Shown here piece by piece: positions 1-11,204 of a stretch of DNA of 64,000 bases; position 1 is the stretch's first letter, and every line of letters starts with the position of its first letter. Where the stretch lies: NCBI GenBank assembly GCA_963082975.1, contig OY720345.1:75547034-75611033 (forward strand), written 5' to 3'. The notes below the pieces were generated by a model that made no database searches, was not told the DNA's origin, and worked only from the letters and a program-made list of their open reading frames with translations. Source of the DNA: Labia minor (Eukaryota; Arthropoda; Insecta; Dermaptera; Spongiphoridae). The position numbers and the translations under genes are program-made.

Positions 1-719
1 ATACTGGCGTGTACTATGCGGCACAGTTCTTTTCGGAATCACAGAACAACACAAGCACATTTTACCTAAAGAAAATGTATAGAAAATATAAAATATAAAA
101 AAATTGTAAATATAAATATAACATTGTATTAACATCAATCATTTAAATCCCAAATTTTAAAAATCCGTATTTTTGGAAAAATTCAAAATATTTCTTTTTG
201 ATTATTAGTGTTATCAACTTTCAATATACGTTTCAAATTTGAGCGAAATCGCTCAACTAGAAATGGGTCCAATTACAAATTATTAATATTACAGCCAGAC
301 AGAAAAGTGAAGTTAATAAAAAGCGTATAATTATATATATATATTTTTAATTTTTAACCCTTTTTTAAAATCAATAGATTAAAAAATATATAATAAAATA
401 TTCAAAGTTTTAATTAAATATAAACATTAACTAATATTTTATATCAATGTTTCTTAAAAATTTCTAAATAAATTTTTTTTTAAGTATTTTTGAGATGCTT
501 TGATTTGTTAGTGTTGGTAGTTTATTGTATAGTCTATTTCATATTTTTTTCTCTTATCCTATTCAACTAACGGTAATATATTCCAATTTTCTTTTTTAAT
601 TGTTTTTTCCCATCCAGAACATCCATTATGAATCTTCAATTGTAAGATTATGATCTTTAATAGTTTTCTCTAAATTCTACACTCTCTTCTGATTCATTGT
701 TCATCTATACATATTTTAT
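1..719. other. A/T-rich spacer
   Basis: Low-complexity A/T-rich DNA with short TA and poly-T runs. I see no coding, RNA or transposon signal. Confidence 0.6.
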
Positions 720-960
720 CCAATGTTATCACGAGTTTCCGAATGGTTCCCCCGGAGGACCAAGAAGAACAGGAACTGAGAGGTGGCGGGAATCGATCAG
801 CGGCCCACACATGGGGTCCGCCCTGGCGGCTCCATTACGATTTCGCCGACTGATAGACCATATGCAAATTCGTTTGGGCCTATCAGCATATTAATATCTG
901 CCCTATTATTCAGACGCCGACGATAAATTGTCACGTGTTTAATCAACTAGCCTCTTTGTA
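720..960. promoter_or_regulatory. GC-rich unique island 1 (candidate conserved noncoding element)
   Basis: About 240 bp with much higher G+C than its flanks and no second copy in this window. It contains ATATGCAAAT (around 859-868), which includes the POU/octamer site ATGCAAAT, and a CACGTG E-box (around 932-937). A plus-strand frame stays open through most of it to the TAA near 892, but its only extended start is a non-ATG codon and the peptide, rich in G, P, R and S, is not one I recognise. A regulatory element is the more economical reading; a short exon cannot be excluded. Composition and uniqueness are observed; function is inferred. Confidence 0.35.
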
Positions 961-1530
961 AACTATCCTTTTGTTATCAAGACAATTATTAAAAGAGTTT
1001 AAAATTGAATTTATTTATTTTTTTACTTTAAAAGATATTTTGAATTATTAAAATGGCCTAAACACAGAATCGATATAATAATTTGTCTGACTAAATCTGA
1101 TCCATTAAAGGAGGAACAAAGCAAAATGTTTTTTTATAGTACATATAAGTATGTGTAGGTATAATATATTAGAAGAGATCATTGAAATTTTAAATGGGAT
1201 CTGTTCGTCTATTGTGTTCACTAAGATAATATTAAATAATAATAATAATAATAAAAACAATCCTATTAATTGACATTAAATTTATTATTATGATTTCACT
1301 TCTGTTTGGTCCATTATGAAATTAAGTTTCATCCAATGAGAGAGAGAGAGATTCAATCTATTGATATTTATTTATCTTTTGGATCAGACAAGACTCGAAA
1401 TACGTACTGAAAAAAAAAATGTCTTGAATATGATGAACAAAACAGACAAGCGGTCAGCAAACGTTCGTCATATATTAAATTGAACTCAATTGTACCAACA
1501 AAAGGTCAACCCACGCTATCTCGTTAAAAT
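961..1530. other. A/T-rich spacer with simple repeats
   Basis: Contains an (AAT)n run near 1235-1253 and a short (GA)n run near 1339-1350. No gene-like signal. Confidence 0.5.
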
Positions 1531-1830
1531 CAGGGTAGAAGGGGGCTAAACCTATTCACAGCTGACAAGTCACTTGCCCCGAGCTGTCAAATCGTAGTGA
1601 ACGGTTACATACCAAAGCGCTTACCCTTAAAATACATACCCTATCTGGAGCCGGGTAGTGGGTGGGGTCGACGACCCTCCTTTAGGGTGGTCTTTACAAG
1701 ATACGAAACGCGACAGCTTGAAATTAACGAGTTTTTAAAGAGGCCTGAAAAACGTGATTTTCTGCTAACATACAACGCCTTAAAAAAAAAAGCCAGATGC
1801 GTTTGTCTGCAATCACTCCTGTCAATTTAA
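1531..1830. promoter_or_regulatory. GC-richer island 2 with a 77-codon open frame
   Basis: A unique, relatively G+C-rich segment, with its densest part at about 1540-1720. A plus-strand frame of 77 codons runs from about 1597 to 1830 but begins at GTG, not ATG, and has no recognisable domain. Its second half turns lysine/leucine-rich as the DNA returns to A/T-rich sequence. I treat it as a possible regulatory element or exon fragment of unknown function. Confidence 0.25.
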
Positions 1831-2236
1831 TATTCAATTATTCATAATTAGTGTGATTATCGTATCAAATAATAGTGCCAGAGGGTAGGCACCCTTCACT
1901 TTTTTATTTATTTTTTTTTTAATTTTAAATTCAAATATAAATAAATTAACATAAATGGAAATCATTTGATTCAAATAGAAAGAAGATAAAGGAAGTTCGA
2001 AGATTTCTTTGAAACAATCAATTTGATTTCTTTTTATTTATTTATTTTATTTAAGAGCTCATTGAACTTGACCAGGAGAGTTCAATCGTTATAAAGTTCA
2101 CAAAAATTATAATATAATATTTTATTTATAAAATTGCGAATATATATATATATAATTAATAAATCACAATAAAATTCTGAGAAAGTTGGCTAAAATGGAA
2201 ATTTATTCCAAAAGGCAACAATAATTATAAAAAAAT
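1831..2236. other. A/T-rich spacer
   Basis: A/T-rich sequence with an (AT)n run near 2139-2152. Nothing else is seen before the F1 element. Confidence 0.5.
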
Positions 2237-2754
2237 AAGCTGGAGTGTCTCCACTCGATTATCTCGCTATTTGAATTGGATTAAATAACATATATTATAT
2301 TTTACTTAATTAAATTATAAATTAAAATTAATAAATAATATTTATTTGTTTGCCTCTTTGTTGATGGCACCACGTCACTTGCTGGCGCGTGATTTGCAGT
2401 GTTAAAAAATTAATTCCAGTATTTTCAGTGATTCAATCAAGCTGAAATTCTATATATAGCAGTTTTATACAATTTTTAAAAACTGAAAAACTATCAAACA
2501 TACATTTATATTTACGGCCAGTTTAGAGGAAAAAAAAACAAAACGTGGTAGGTAATGACCCTCTTCCGGTTGAGCTACATTTCTCAAAAGTTGCGAATTT
2601 TGAATAATGCACATATACATACACACACACACAACCACATAGCCATTTTTCTCAACCTTAATGAAAATGAATCAAGGACCTTCAAAACGTATAAAAACAT
2701 CAAAATCTCGACTTAGAAAATTATCGTGATCGCAATACTTCTGGCGAGATAGTA
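2237..2754 (-). mobile_element. F1 element, copy 1 (HINE/DINE-like), core deleted
   Basis: On the plus strand it starts AAGCTGGAGTG, which folds with the nearby CACTC, and it ends at GGCGAGATAGTA. In canonical orientation it therefore lies on the minus strand. The subterminal inverted repeat TATCTCG / CGAGATA is visible at both ends. Between them are the family landmarks ACGTCACTTGCTGGCGCGTG, the CTATATATAG block and a short imperfect (CA)n tract near 2610-2630. Unlike most copies it lacks the 33-bp core between the microsatellite and the GAATTTTGAATAATG block, probably through a deletion. Non-autonomous; no protein encoded. The Helentron-type assignment rests on architecture only. Confidence 0.65.
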
Positions 2755-4363
2755 AAAAGTTAAATAAATGTGTGTTTAAATTGTCAAAATAATCTTAGAT
2801 CCGGGTGTTCAATAAAAATAAAAAAATATACATAAAAATGTATGTAAAATTAAATTACACAAATTATTTTTGCATTATTTTACTAGTAGGTTGATTAAAG
2901 AAAAGATATAAAATTTTCTCAAGTTCTATACTAAGAGTTAATTTATTAATATAATTAAAACACTTATTTTATTACAAATTAAAAACAAAAAAACTATTAA
3001 TGACTCCTCATCAAGTGATAAATGGAAATCAAAGCTATTATTCTTGTCCAATAGACAAAAATGTAATGTAAAATATTAAATTTATTGAGAATATCAGAGC
3101 AGTTCATCAATTATTTTATTTAATTACATTGTTTAGCCTTGAAAAGGAATGTTATAAAAAAATATATCGATACTTTCGTCCAGGTATATTATTTTTAATT
3201 TCTTTAAAGGAAACAAAAATCAGTGTCCTTGTATCATATTCTATATGTTATACTAAAATAAATTGTTTAATCATTACACAAAGCATTCAAAATGAAAAGA
3301 AAGAATTGTTTATTGGGGGCTGTAAAAAAAAATTCTAAAGCCCTTTTGCAAAAGAGTGAAAATCTTGGCAGACTTTTTCTTTCATTAATAGGTGACCTTA
3401 AAGCTGAAGAAGACTTGTTTCATTCTTTGAACAACAATAAAAAAAAATTGGTTTTTATTGTTTTTGGATATATTTTTTTAAAAAATGAAATCGTTTTATT
3501 TTTGAAAAGTGAAAATAATGCACTTTCAATTTAACGGTCTTACAGGGATAAAAAACAAACCTCTTTTTTAAAATACCGTAATAATAGGGCAAGCCACGTT
3601 CCAAGCAAAAATACACAATACCCAAGTACTGAGAATTATATGTTCTTTTAAAAATCTTTTTTTTTTTTCACAAATCCATCCAAATTCTATAAAATATTTA
3701 CAAAGATCGTTTTTTACCGTTATACAACATGTTAACAGGTCAAATAGGATAATAAATTTATTTATTAGAGTTTGTTTTATTTATTTACTTTGACAGGAAT
3801 TTTTATAAAAATGGGTTAATTTTTATTAATTTTTCAGATATGTTTTCGAAATGTTGATCAGGGTCTCATTAATATATTTCTTTTGTGTTTACTTGTAAGA
3901 ATAATAGCATATATTATATATCAGAAATGTATTATTTAATTAACATTCATATTCAGAAAAATTTATTAAAAGTATCCATTCGACTTCTCTTTTAATTAGT
4001 TAAAATTTATACGATTTTTTCTGAATTTCTGAAAGAATATTCATACTTATTCTCCTTAAAAAATAATAATTATTATAATTCTTTATTTTCAACTGTTTAA
4101 TTATTTTAATGATTTATATATCATTTTATATATTAATTAACAACTAAATCTATTATACATTTTATTTATTTTTATGAATCAAACCAATAAAAATATTTGA
4201 TGTTTTATACTAAATTTTTTATTATATATATTTTGGAAATAATCTCTTTGTTTTGGATCACTGGCCTGTAAAACTCCGAGCATAAAAAGAAAATTCTAAA
4301 AATACCCCATATTTTTATCTAAATACTTTGTCTTTTCCCAAGTTCACAAAATTTTAGCTAAAT
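2755..4363. other. A/T-rich spacer
   Basis: About 1.6 kb of A/T-rich DNA. Open frames at 3129-3338 and 3292-3534 are lysine-, asparagine- and phenylalanine-rich and look like by-products of composition. No repeat family from elsewhere in the window is recognised here. Confidence 0.5.
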
Positions 4364-4539
4364 CAGTGTTTCTCAACTTTTTAGTATTCACGGCCCAATT
4401 TTCAATCATAATTTTTTATTTTTTTTTTAGAACCATATTGAAAAAAAGTCGGAAATGTTTACATTCATTGACTTAATCAATTTTTTTAAATAACATTTTC
4501 TCTTGGATATGCTCGTGCCCCACAGGTTGAGAATCACTG
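4364..4539. mobile_element. hAT-type MITE with TSD
   Basis: Terminal inverted repeats CAGTGTTTCTCAAC and GTTGAGAATCACTG bound a 176-bp element with no coding capacity. The flanking 8 bp are AGCTAAAT and ACCTAAAT, a 7/8 match expected of an aged hAT target-site duplication. CAGTGNTTCTCAAC ends are well known in non-autonomous hAT elements. Related copies lie at 14032 and 38961. Confidence 0.8.
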
Positions 4540-5185
4540 ACCTAAATAACAAAACCAAATCAAATTGTATTTACCGCGATATTTCTAAAATTCTCTGAGA
4601 AATGGAATTATAATGCAAAATCTAATCTTATTATGCTATCTAAAATTGTATATATATATAACCATTGGTTCTCAAAAACCGCTCTAACGATTTTTTTCAA
4701 ATTCACACTAGATATAGTATTTATAAAGAAAAATTGAGTTTTATTGATCACATCTCTTGAAACTTACAGCTTCATTATTAATTTCTTAATTGAAAATTAT
4801 ATATGGGTGTGACGTCATCAATTTTACTTCAATATTTTTTTTATATTTAAAATATTTTAAAATAAAATAAATTTCGAAATAAAATTAAAAATATTTATTT
4901 TTAATAATATATATATATATATATATTTATTAATCTTAATTAATTAATTATTAACAAAAAAATACGGTTGGTTGATTCCCGCTTTTTTTTAAATGAATTG
5001 TATTAACATTTTTTTATATATTTAAAATATTTTAAAATTCATTATTTAATTTCAAAATAAAATTAAAAATATTTATTTTTAATAAAATATATATATATAT
5101 TTATTAATCACTCTCAAAAAAAACAAAAACAAAAACAAAAAAACATCTACGTCTGCTAAGAGATTAAAAAATGTCGTTTTCATCA
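4540..5185. repeat. A/T-rich stretch with a ~105-bp direct repeat
   Basis: Segments at about 4829-4934 and 5006-5110 are diverged direct copies. Both run from a TATATTTAAAATATTTTAAA block, through AAAATTAAAAATATTTATTT, into (AT)n and TTATTAATC. A further copy lies inverted at about 27061-27190. The origin is unknown; it may be the A/T-rich end of an older transposon. A TGACGTCA palindrome occurs near 4810. Confidence 0.45.
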
Positions 5186-5258
5186 TCTAACTATTATTAG
5201 TCTAATGGGTAGAGCGACTGTTTTGAATAGTCAACTTAGCAGGATCGAAACCGGCGGG
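5186..5258 (+). repeat. tRNA-like pseudogene or SINE head
   Basis: An A-box-like AGTCTAATGGGTAGAGC (around 5200-5216) is followed about 25 nt later by a B-box-like AGGATCGAAACC (around 5240-5251). A long T-run from about 5265 could act as a Pol III terminator. The stems I tried do not pair well, so this is more likely a tRNA-derived SINE or decayed tRNA copy than a working tRNA. Confidence 0.45.
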
Positions 5259-5607
5259 AAAAAATTTTTTTTTTTTTTTTATCTATTATTTTATATTTAT
5301 TTATTCATTGTTCTTTGATTAAATTTAATTTCTTTTATTTTATTTTATTAATTAAAATGATGCAACATTTAATAATTGTAATATTGTAATAAATTTTATT
5401 TTTTTTATTTTATTAATTACTTATTAGTCATTAACTAATAATTTAATATTAATTCAAATTTTTTTTTTATTTTTTATAAATTTTTATTATTTAATTTTGC
5501 TTAGAAACATATCTAATAATACATATTTATGTATTATTGAGGACCCCAAGTTCCATGCAATGATGCAACATTTAATAATTGTAATAAATAATTAAAGAAT
5601 TGTATAT
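5259..5607. other. Poly-T tract and A/T-rich spacer, with the flank of repeat family 4
   Basis: Begins with an 18-nt T-run, then A/T-rich DNA. From about 5535 the sequence (GACCCCAAGTTCCATGCAAT...) matches, in inverted orientation, the segment near 26995-27045, so the family 4 repeat starts here. Confidence 0.4.
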
Positions 5608-5710
5608 CAGCTCGGTGTCCCAAGTATTAATATTACCAGCCAAACCCAATATAATAATGAATTAATTTTTTTTAACTTAATTACCTAGCCGAGGCTCGGG
5701 GTCCCGGTGT
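5608..5710 (+). repeat. Family 4 repeat, first unit
   Basis: A ~100-bp unit from CAGCTCGGTGTCCCAAG, through ATTACCAGCCAAACCCAAT, to GAGGCTCGGGGTCCCGGT. It recurs as a direct repeat at 5851-5950, and the start region recurs inverted at 26905-27045. Both ends carry GC-rich complementary blocks (GCTCGG / CCGAGC), so the unit can fold on itself. No known family is recognised. Confidence 0.6.
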
Positions 5711-5850
5711 GATCTTAATATATTGTCAGAATTAGATAAATAATGTAGAGAAAAATTATTTAAAAATAGATATTTATTTAAATGAAATAAAATTATTTAA
5801 TTTACAGAATGAAAATGTCTATAATAATGTCTAAACATTTTTTCGAGCGA

Positions 5851-5950
5851 CAGCTCGGTATCCCAGGTATTAATATTACCAGCCAAACCCAATAATAATG
5901 AATCATTTTTTTTAACTTAAGTACCGAGCCGAGGCTCGGGGTCCCGGTAC
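5851..5950 (+). repeat. Family 4 repeat, second unit
   Basis: Direct copy of 5608-5710 beginning CAGCTCGGTATCCCAGG. Its 3' end is palindromic: GTACCGAGCC is mirrored by the closing CCCGGTAC. The two units are separated by about 140 bp of unrelated A/T-rich DNA. Confidence 0.6.
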
Positions 5951-8041
5951 TTTTGCTTATAACTTATGAACTACAGGTTTTAATAATTTTTTCTTCTTCC
6001 TTTAAAAATAAATTTAAAAAAAAAATCAACTTAATGAACTACTTACTGCTTAAAATGTATATATAACCTAAAAAATCCTATAATTTGAACTCTCTCTAGT
6101 GATTAATAATGTTTTAATTTTTTAAAATTCACAATTATAATAATTTCAAATCCCTCTTCTATCTCAAAGACTACGATCTTGACTACATACCTGATAGCAA
6201 TAAAAATAATATTATATAATTAATTTTTTTTATATTTATTTTTAAAATTATTTATTTATGGATGGTATGAGTTCATTGTATTGAACCTTCAAAGAATTTA
6301 TTACTATCATGGCTTAATCAAATTATTCTAGATATTTTGTGTTTTTTTTTATACAAGAAAGGTGAGAAAAACAAGCCAGACAGGTATGATGATGGCCCCT
6401 TATCCGTGCTCACCCCCGCTGCATATCTCTATAATCAAGTTCGAATCATTCAGTTAAATTCGTTGTTCAGGTCAACATCGAAGACTATTATTATCCCGAA
6501 TACACCAGAATTGAACCTGCAAAAAGATCTCATGTATGCGATCAACAATCATTAGATGTAGAAAAAACAAATAATTAGTTTCAACAAACCACTTAAAACC
6601 AGGTGTCATAAATTGGTCATAGTTCGGCTGAAAAGTTATCATTGGTGAAATAAAACAGATCATGTCGTGGGCGTTCTTTTTCATTTCTTAAAAAAAAAAA
6701 AAAAAAATTAATTATAAAATATTGATTAACACAAAAGGCGTGTCAGTTTTATGACCAATCTTTAAATAATTATATAATATTATAACTTATAAAGGGGCCC
6801 CGATTTTTCAAAAAATAAAAACCTTTAAAAATCTGTAGTTGACCTCTTTATACAATTGTTTCCTTTTTTTTTGTTTATCAAAAAGTCAAATAAGGGTGCA
6901 GACAAATAAAAATCTTATAGCACTTGTTGCAAACCAATTTATTAATTATTAATTTTAAAGTGTTGATAAACTTACCTGAAAATTATAAGTAAAAATTGAA
7001 TAAAAAATTCATTTCTCACATAAATTTTTATCTTACACTATCAAATATTTTATCTAAGTATTTGATTTATGTTTTCATAATATAAATTCCCATATTAATT
7101 TTCTGAAGTTTCATTTCAAGAAATTATTTTGAAATTTATGATAAAATCTAATATTAAAATTATTTTTTAGGATCCTACAAATAAAATATAATCATGAAAA
7201 ATGATTATCGCCCAAAAAGTTTCCTGTTTCAAGTTTTCAAAAAGGTAATTTGAATTCATTTTAGAATCTTTTGTAAAATATATTAATGTTTTTATTAACC
7301 ATTAATTCAAGATATATATATAACTACATTAGACACTTTTTGTCAGAATCTCAATAACTTTTTATTAGATTCTATTTCATTTGATAATATATAATTTTTC
7401 TATAATTTTCTTCTTTTCTTTAATTACTTTACTTTATTATATATTTAAATACTACGACATGAGTATAAATTACACATACAGTCGTTATATTTTCACTTAT
7501 TAAGAATTAATTGTTCTTATCTTTGTTCTATCTTTAAAAAAAATTGAATCAATTTTACTATTTTAAAGAAAATCAAGTTAATTGCTTTACACTTAAAAGG
7601 AGTGATATTTAAAAAAAAATATTTTTGATTTGTGGAAGATTTGAAAAGATAGGAAATGAAAACAATATAATACCCTCCTGCTCATATTACAATCATATCA
7701 AACATTTTTTGAGAACTAAAATATGCCATATTAAGTAGATTCTTATTTTTTCAACTGATGAATTAACCAATTTTAACCAAATAAATATTTTAAAAAGAAA
7801 CTCTTTAATAGAATTCGCTATTTTAATTTTGATTGAGGATCACAATCAGAGTATTTATTACAAAATTACACAATTGTGTTGAAATAACTTTGATTTATAA
7901 AATGACTTTCAGTTATTAGTAGGATTTCAATTTCTTCAGATTTTAAAAAGTAACTGATAGACTTTCCAATTTTTATAAAATATAGGCATTTCTATTTTTA
8001 TTTGTGTTTAGTTTTGCTAGCAGATTTAAAGACTATGTAAT
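5951..8041. other. A/T-rich spacer with one GC-richer patch
   Basis: Mostly A/T-rich. A patch at about 6360-6560 is richer in G+C and keeps a plus-strand frame open, but the frame has no recognisable domain and the stretch shows no clear splice signals. A poly-A run lies near 6690-6705. Nothing else is supported. Confidence 0.4.
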
Positions 8042-8230
8042 AAAGGAATTTTGTAAATAACAATACATAATTATTTTTAACTGCACATTTATTAAAAGAC
8101 ATTATAAAAATGCACAACGTTTCGATTTATCTTTCTGCAGTCTTTATCAAGTAACTACACCAGAACTGAAGGTTGGTTAATAAAAGTACAATAAAATATA
8201 ATTATGTGGTGTTATTTACAAAATTCCTTT
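8042..8230 (-). mobile_element. Penelope-like terminal fragment with hammerhead-like stem-loop
   Basis: Imperfect 32-bp inverted repeats (8042-8073 and 8199-8230) share AAAGGAATTTTGTAAATAAC. Between them, on the minus strand, is TTGATAAAGACTGCAG followed by ATCGAAACGTTGTGC. This is the layout known from Penelope-like elements, whose terminal repeats carry hammerhead ribozymes: a CUGANGA-like box, a stem, then GAAAC. Here the first box reads TTGATAA and stem II pairs poorly, so a working ribozyme is doubtful. A related sequence forms the palindrome at 28781. Confidence 0.45.
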
Positions 8231-8424
8231 ATTAATAATAATAACCATCCAAGTTTTAATAATTTAAAAAAAGATAAAGTTTTAATTAATTAATTGATTG
8301 AATATAACTTCATTGACTACCCTTAAAAATTATGTTAATTTTGAATTATATTATTCATTAAAATTTAACCACAACCTTCCACCTAAAAGTCGAATGTCAA
8401 ACAACAATATTAGAAGATTCTAAT

Positions 8425-8737
8425 TTTAAGGGAAGTGATAGATGACAGGCTCTATGCATCTCTTAGGGTTATAAAATCTGGAAGACTGCGATGCGCAGGT
8501 CACGTGGCTAGAATTGGGAGAGGAAAGAATGGCGAAAAATATATTGGTGTGGAGACCGATTGGGAAACGTCGGCTTGGAAGATCAAGGACGGGGTGAGTG
8601 GACATTGTAGGAAGGGATGTGAAAGTGATGGGAGAGGGTAGGATGGTTGTGGCTCAGGATAGAAACACTTGGAGAAATGTTGTTACTGCGGTCGAGAACT
8701 TTCGAGTTCCGTTGAACCACAGAGATAGATACGAAAA
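8425..8737 (+). mobile_element. RTE-like LINE 3' tail, copy 1
   Basis: The frames encode the C-terminal region typical of arthropod RTE-type reverse transcriptases: I-K-S-G-R-L-R-C-A-G-H-V-A-R, then K-N-G-E-K. After a frameshift come V-V-A-Q-D-R-N-T-W-R-N-V-V and the terminal R-V-P-L-N-H-R-D-R. The copy is 5'-truncated, as is usual for LINEs, and ends in a short GATA-like tail. A second, shorter tail of the same family lies at 8878. It is a relic. Confidence 0.75.
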
Positions 8738-8877
8738 TAATAATTAAAAAGAACTGGAAAACATTTATTCAATAATATTGGGTGACCATAAAAAATGGAT
8801 TAATAAATTTTCCGGTTACATTTAGCATCATAATCTGCAAACCTTTCTAAGCATAATACAATTTACACAATGCTATT

Positions 8878-9050
8878 GGACGAGGTGAGTGGACAATGTA
8901 GGAAGGGATGTGATAGTGATAGGAGAGGGTAGGAGTTGGATGGTTGTGGCTCAGGGTAGAAACACTTGGAGAAATGTTGTTACTCTGCGGACGAGAACTT
9001 TCGAGTTCCGTAGATCCACAGAAATATGTATGTATGTAGATAGATAGATG
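8878..9050 (+). mobile_element. RTE-like LINE 3' tail, copy 2
   Basis: Matches the last ~150 bp of the 8425 copy, from GACGAGGTGAGTGGACAATG through TTGTGGCTCAGG to GAACTTTCGAGTTCCG. It ends in (TATG)n/(GATA)n. Only ~140 bp of A/T-rich DNA separate the two tails, so either two insertions landed together or a local duplication occurred. Confidence 0.7.
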
Positions 9051-9090
9051 AGAGATGAAATATGCAAGCGATTCTTTATTGGTTGTTTTA

Positions 9091-9117
9091 CCAAGAAGAA
9101 GAAGAAGAAGAAGAAGA
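9091..9117 (+). repeat. (AAG)n microsatellite
   Basis: About nine AAG units. The retroposon at 45825 also ends in (AAG)n on one strand, so this run may be the tail of a similar but unrecognisable insertion. Confidence 0.8.
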
Positions 9118-9329
9118 TTATATTTTAATTTTTATTCATATTTATTTTGAAATATAAATTCTATCAAAATGTATACCGAGATACTGTTTATAGGTATTTA
9201 AGCCTATCTATTTTCGATTGCTCACGATCTCTCACCTCCGCTCTTGATCTGTTAAGTGCCTATTCACAAAAGGTGATATAATTTTATAGTATTTGATAAG
9301 TCATAAATAACATTTGTTGGAAATATTTT
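9118..9329. other. A/T-rich spacer
   Basis: No supported feature. Confidence 0.4.
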
Positions 9330-9500
9330 AGATGGCAGCAAAGTAATGAACAGGCTAGTTTGATCACAACTATAATTCCCATCGGCTGCTAATCCTGAGG
9401 ACGTGAGCGCGTGAGTGCGAGCATTTAGGGCGTGTCACGACGTGGAGTCATATATGTAAATAGAACAACTATACTTAACTAACGGCCGATGAGATCACGT
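9330..9500. promoter_or_regulatory. GC-richer unique island 3
   Basis: Unique segment with CATCGGCTGCTAATC, CGTGAGCGCGTGAGTGCGAG and, near 9483, CGGCCGATGAG. The blocks CATCGGC and GGCCGATG are partly complementary. No coding potential seen. Confidence 0.3.
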
Positions 9501-9659
9501 TCAAGTTTGAAGTGAATTAGAAATTAAAAAATAAAAACAAAAAAAAAAAAATAAAAAATAAAAAAAATTATTCAAAAGAGAAAAATTTATCGTGCCCGTC
9601 TTCTAATATAATTTTACTGTTTTAGAACGAACATTATTAACATGTGAATGAATGCACTT

Positions 9660-9860
9660 TAGAATGGTATATATAAACGGATGCCGAACAGCGAGTTGTC
9701 TTGCTTCTCATTCATTCATCACACGAATCTGCTAAAGTCTAACAGAAGGATAGCAAAATGGTTCCCCTCGGGCTGAAATTCAAACACGCCAATCAAAATG
9801 GATTGATTCTATCTTATACGAATAACATTAAGCCCTTATAAATGAAATATATCACTCACT
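9660..9860 (+). promoter_or_regulatory. Promoter-like island 4 with two short ATG frames
   Basis: A TATATAAA box (9670-9677) precedes a pyrimidine-rich stretch containing an insect-type initiator TCATTC near 9708. The spacing is about 40 bp, longer than usual. Two short overlapping frames follow. ATG 9681 to TGA 9774-9776 gives 31 codons starting M-P-N-S. ATG 9758, in the strong insect start context CAAAATGG, gives 27 codons ending at 9841. Neither peptide is recognised. The 12-mer CGGATGCCGAAC at 9678 recurs at 26380. Part of the segment (AAAATGGATTGATT near 9797) recurs diverged near 11805, which argues for a duplicated noncoding module. Confidence 0.3.
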
Positions 9861-10805
9861 CACTTTATAAGAGTATTCTTCTACTCTTTTTCTTGTAGTC
9901 AATTCACACCATTTTAATTATAAATTTTAATTAGATATTACAGCGACATGGATGTTGTTTGATACTGCAACATGTTCACTTATTGACTACCAAATTATTA
10001 CAAATTTATATTTTCTAAAGTAAATTTGGATCAAAGATTGTTAAAAGTGAAAAATTAATAGATAATATAAAAGTTGATTTAATTATTATCTATCTATCTA
10101 CGAAATTTTTTTTTCTTAAAAGCAGTCCCTAATTCATCTCAATTTTCAGCCAGCGTCATCCAATTTCTATTCTCTTCTAATTCCGACATATCTGATTTTA
10201 TTAATTATATTGGTTTCTCACGCTCTTTTAGGTTTTCCTATAAATAATTAATCTTTTTTCTCTAAACTAATATATATATATATACCTTCATATTAAATTA
10301 AATAATGTTTATTAAAAAAAATGATGACTATTTAAAAATATACAGAAATTGTAAATGGTGAATATAATTGAAATTTGAAGGTTTGATTAATACATTTAGT
10401 TACTTCAAAGTGAGGAGTGGATTTTATAAATAAATATATCTAAATATTACGTTTAATTATAATAAAAATATATGGTTTATAAAAATAATTCATAATCCCT
10501 GATCTTCTCATTTCCACCGTTTCTTAAATTCGTTTATTAATAAAAAGTAATAACAATGACCGGATATTATATGATTTTTACAAGATTTAAAAAATATAAT
10601 ATTTATTTTATCTATCAAAATAAGAGATACAGAGATGAAAATTGTTTAGTAGATCTTTTATATTTTAATAATCAAATTTTAAAAATATATCTTTAAATTT
10701 TTATTTATTTTTTTATAGACGAAATACACAGATTTCTATCAAAAAAAGAATATTTTTCAATGATTATAGACATATTTAAAATATTGTATTAACCATTTCA
10801 CTTTT
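9861..10805. other. A/T-rich spacer
   Basis: A/T-rich DNA with (TATC)n near 10088-10100 and (AT)n near 10270. No gene-like signal. Confidence 0.5.
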
Positions 10806-11149
10806 TACTATCTCGCCAGAGATAGTATTGTGATCATGAAAATTTTCTATGTCGAGATTTTGATGTTTTTATATGTTTTGAAGGTTCCAGAAGCATTTTC
10901 AATAAGGTTGAGAAAAATGTCTGTGTATGTATATATATATATGTTGGTTTAGGTTTCTGTGAATGTTATTGTTATTATTACTATCAGATTTATCAGGAAT
11001 ATAATCACGTATTTTTGTCCCAAAAAATCCCAAAAAATATTCCCACCTAAATAATTTCTTGAAAATGGCGCCAAAATGGGTGCCGAAACGTCGAGAAAAC
11101 AATCTCACAAAAATACATGATTATATCCCTGATAAATCTGATAGAAATA

Positions 11150-11204
<55 letters not shown>

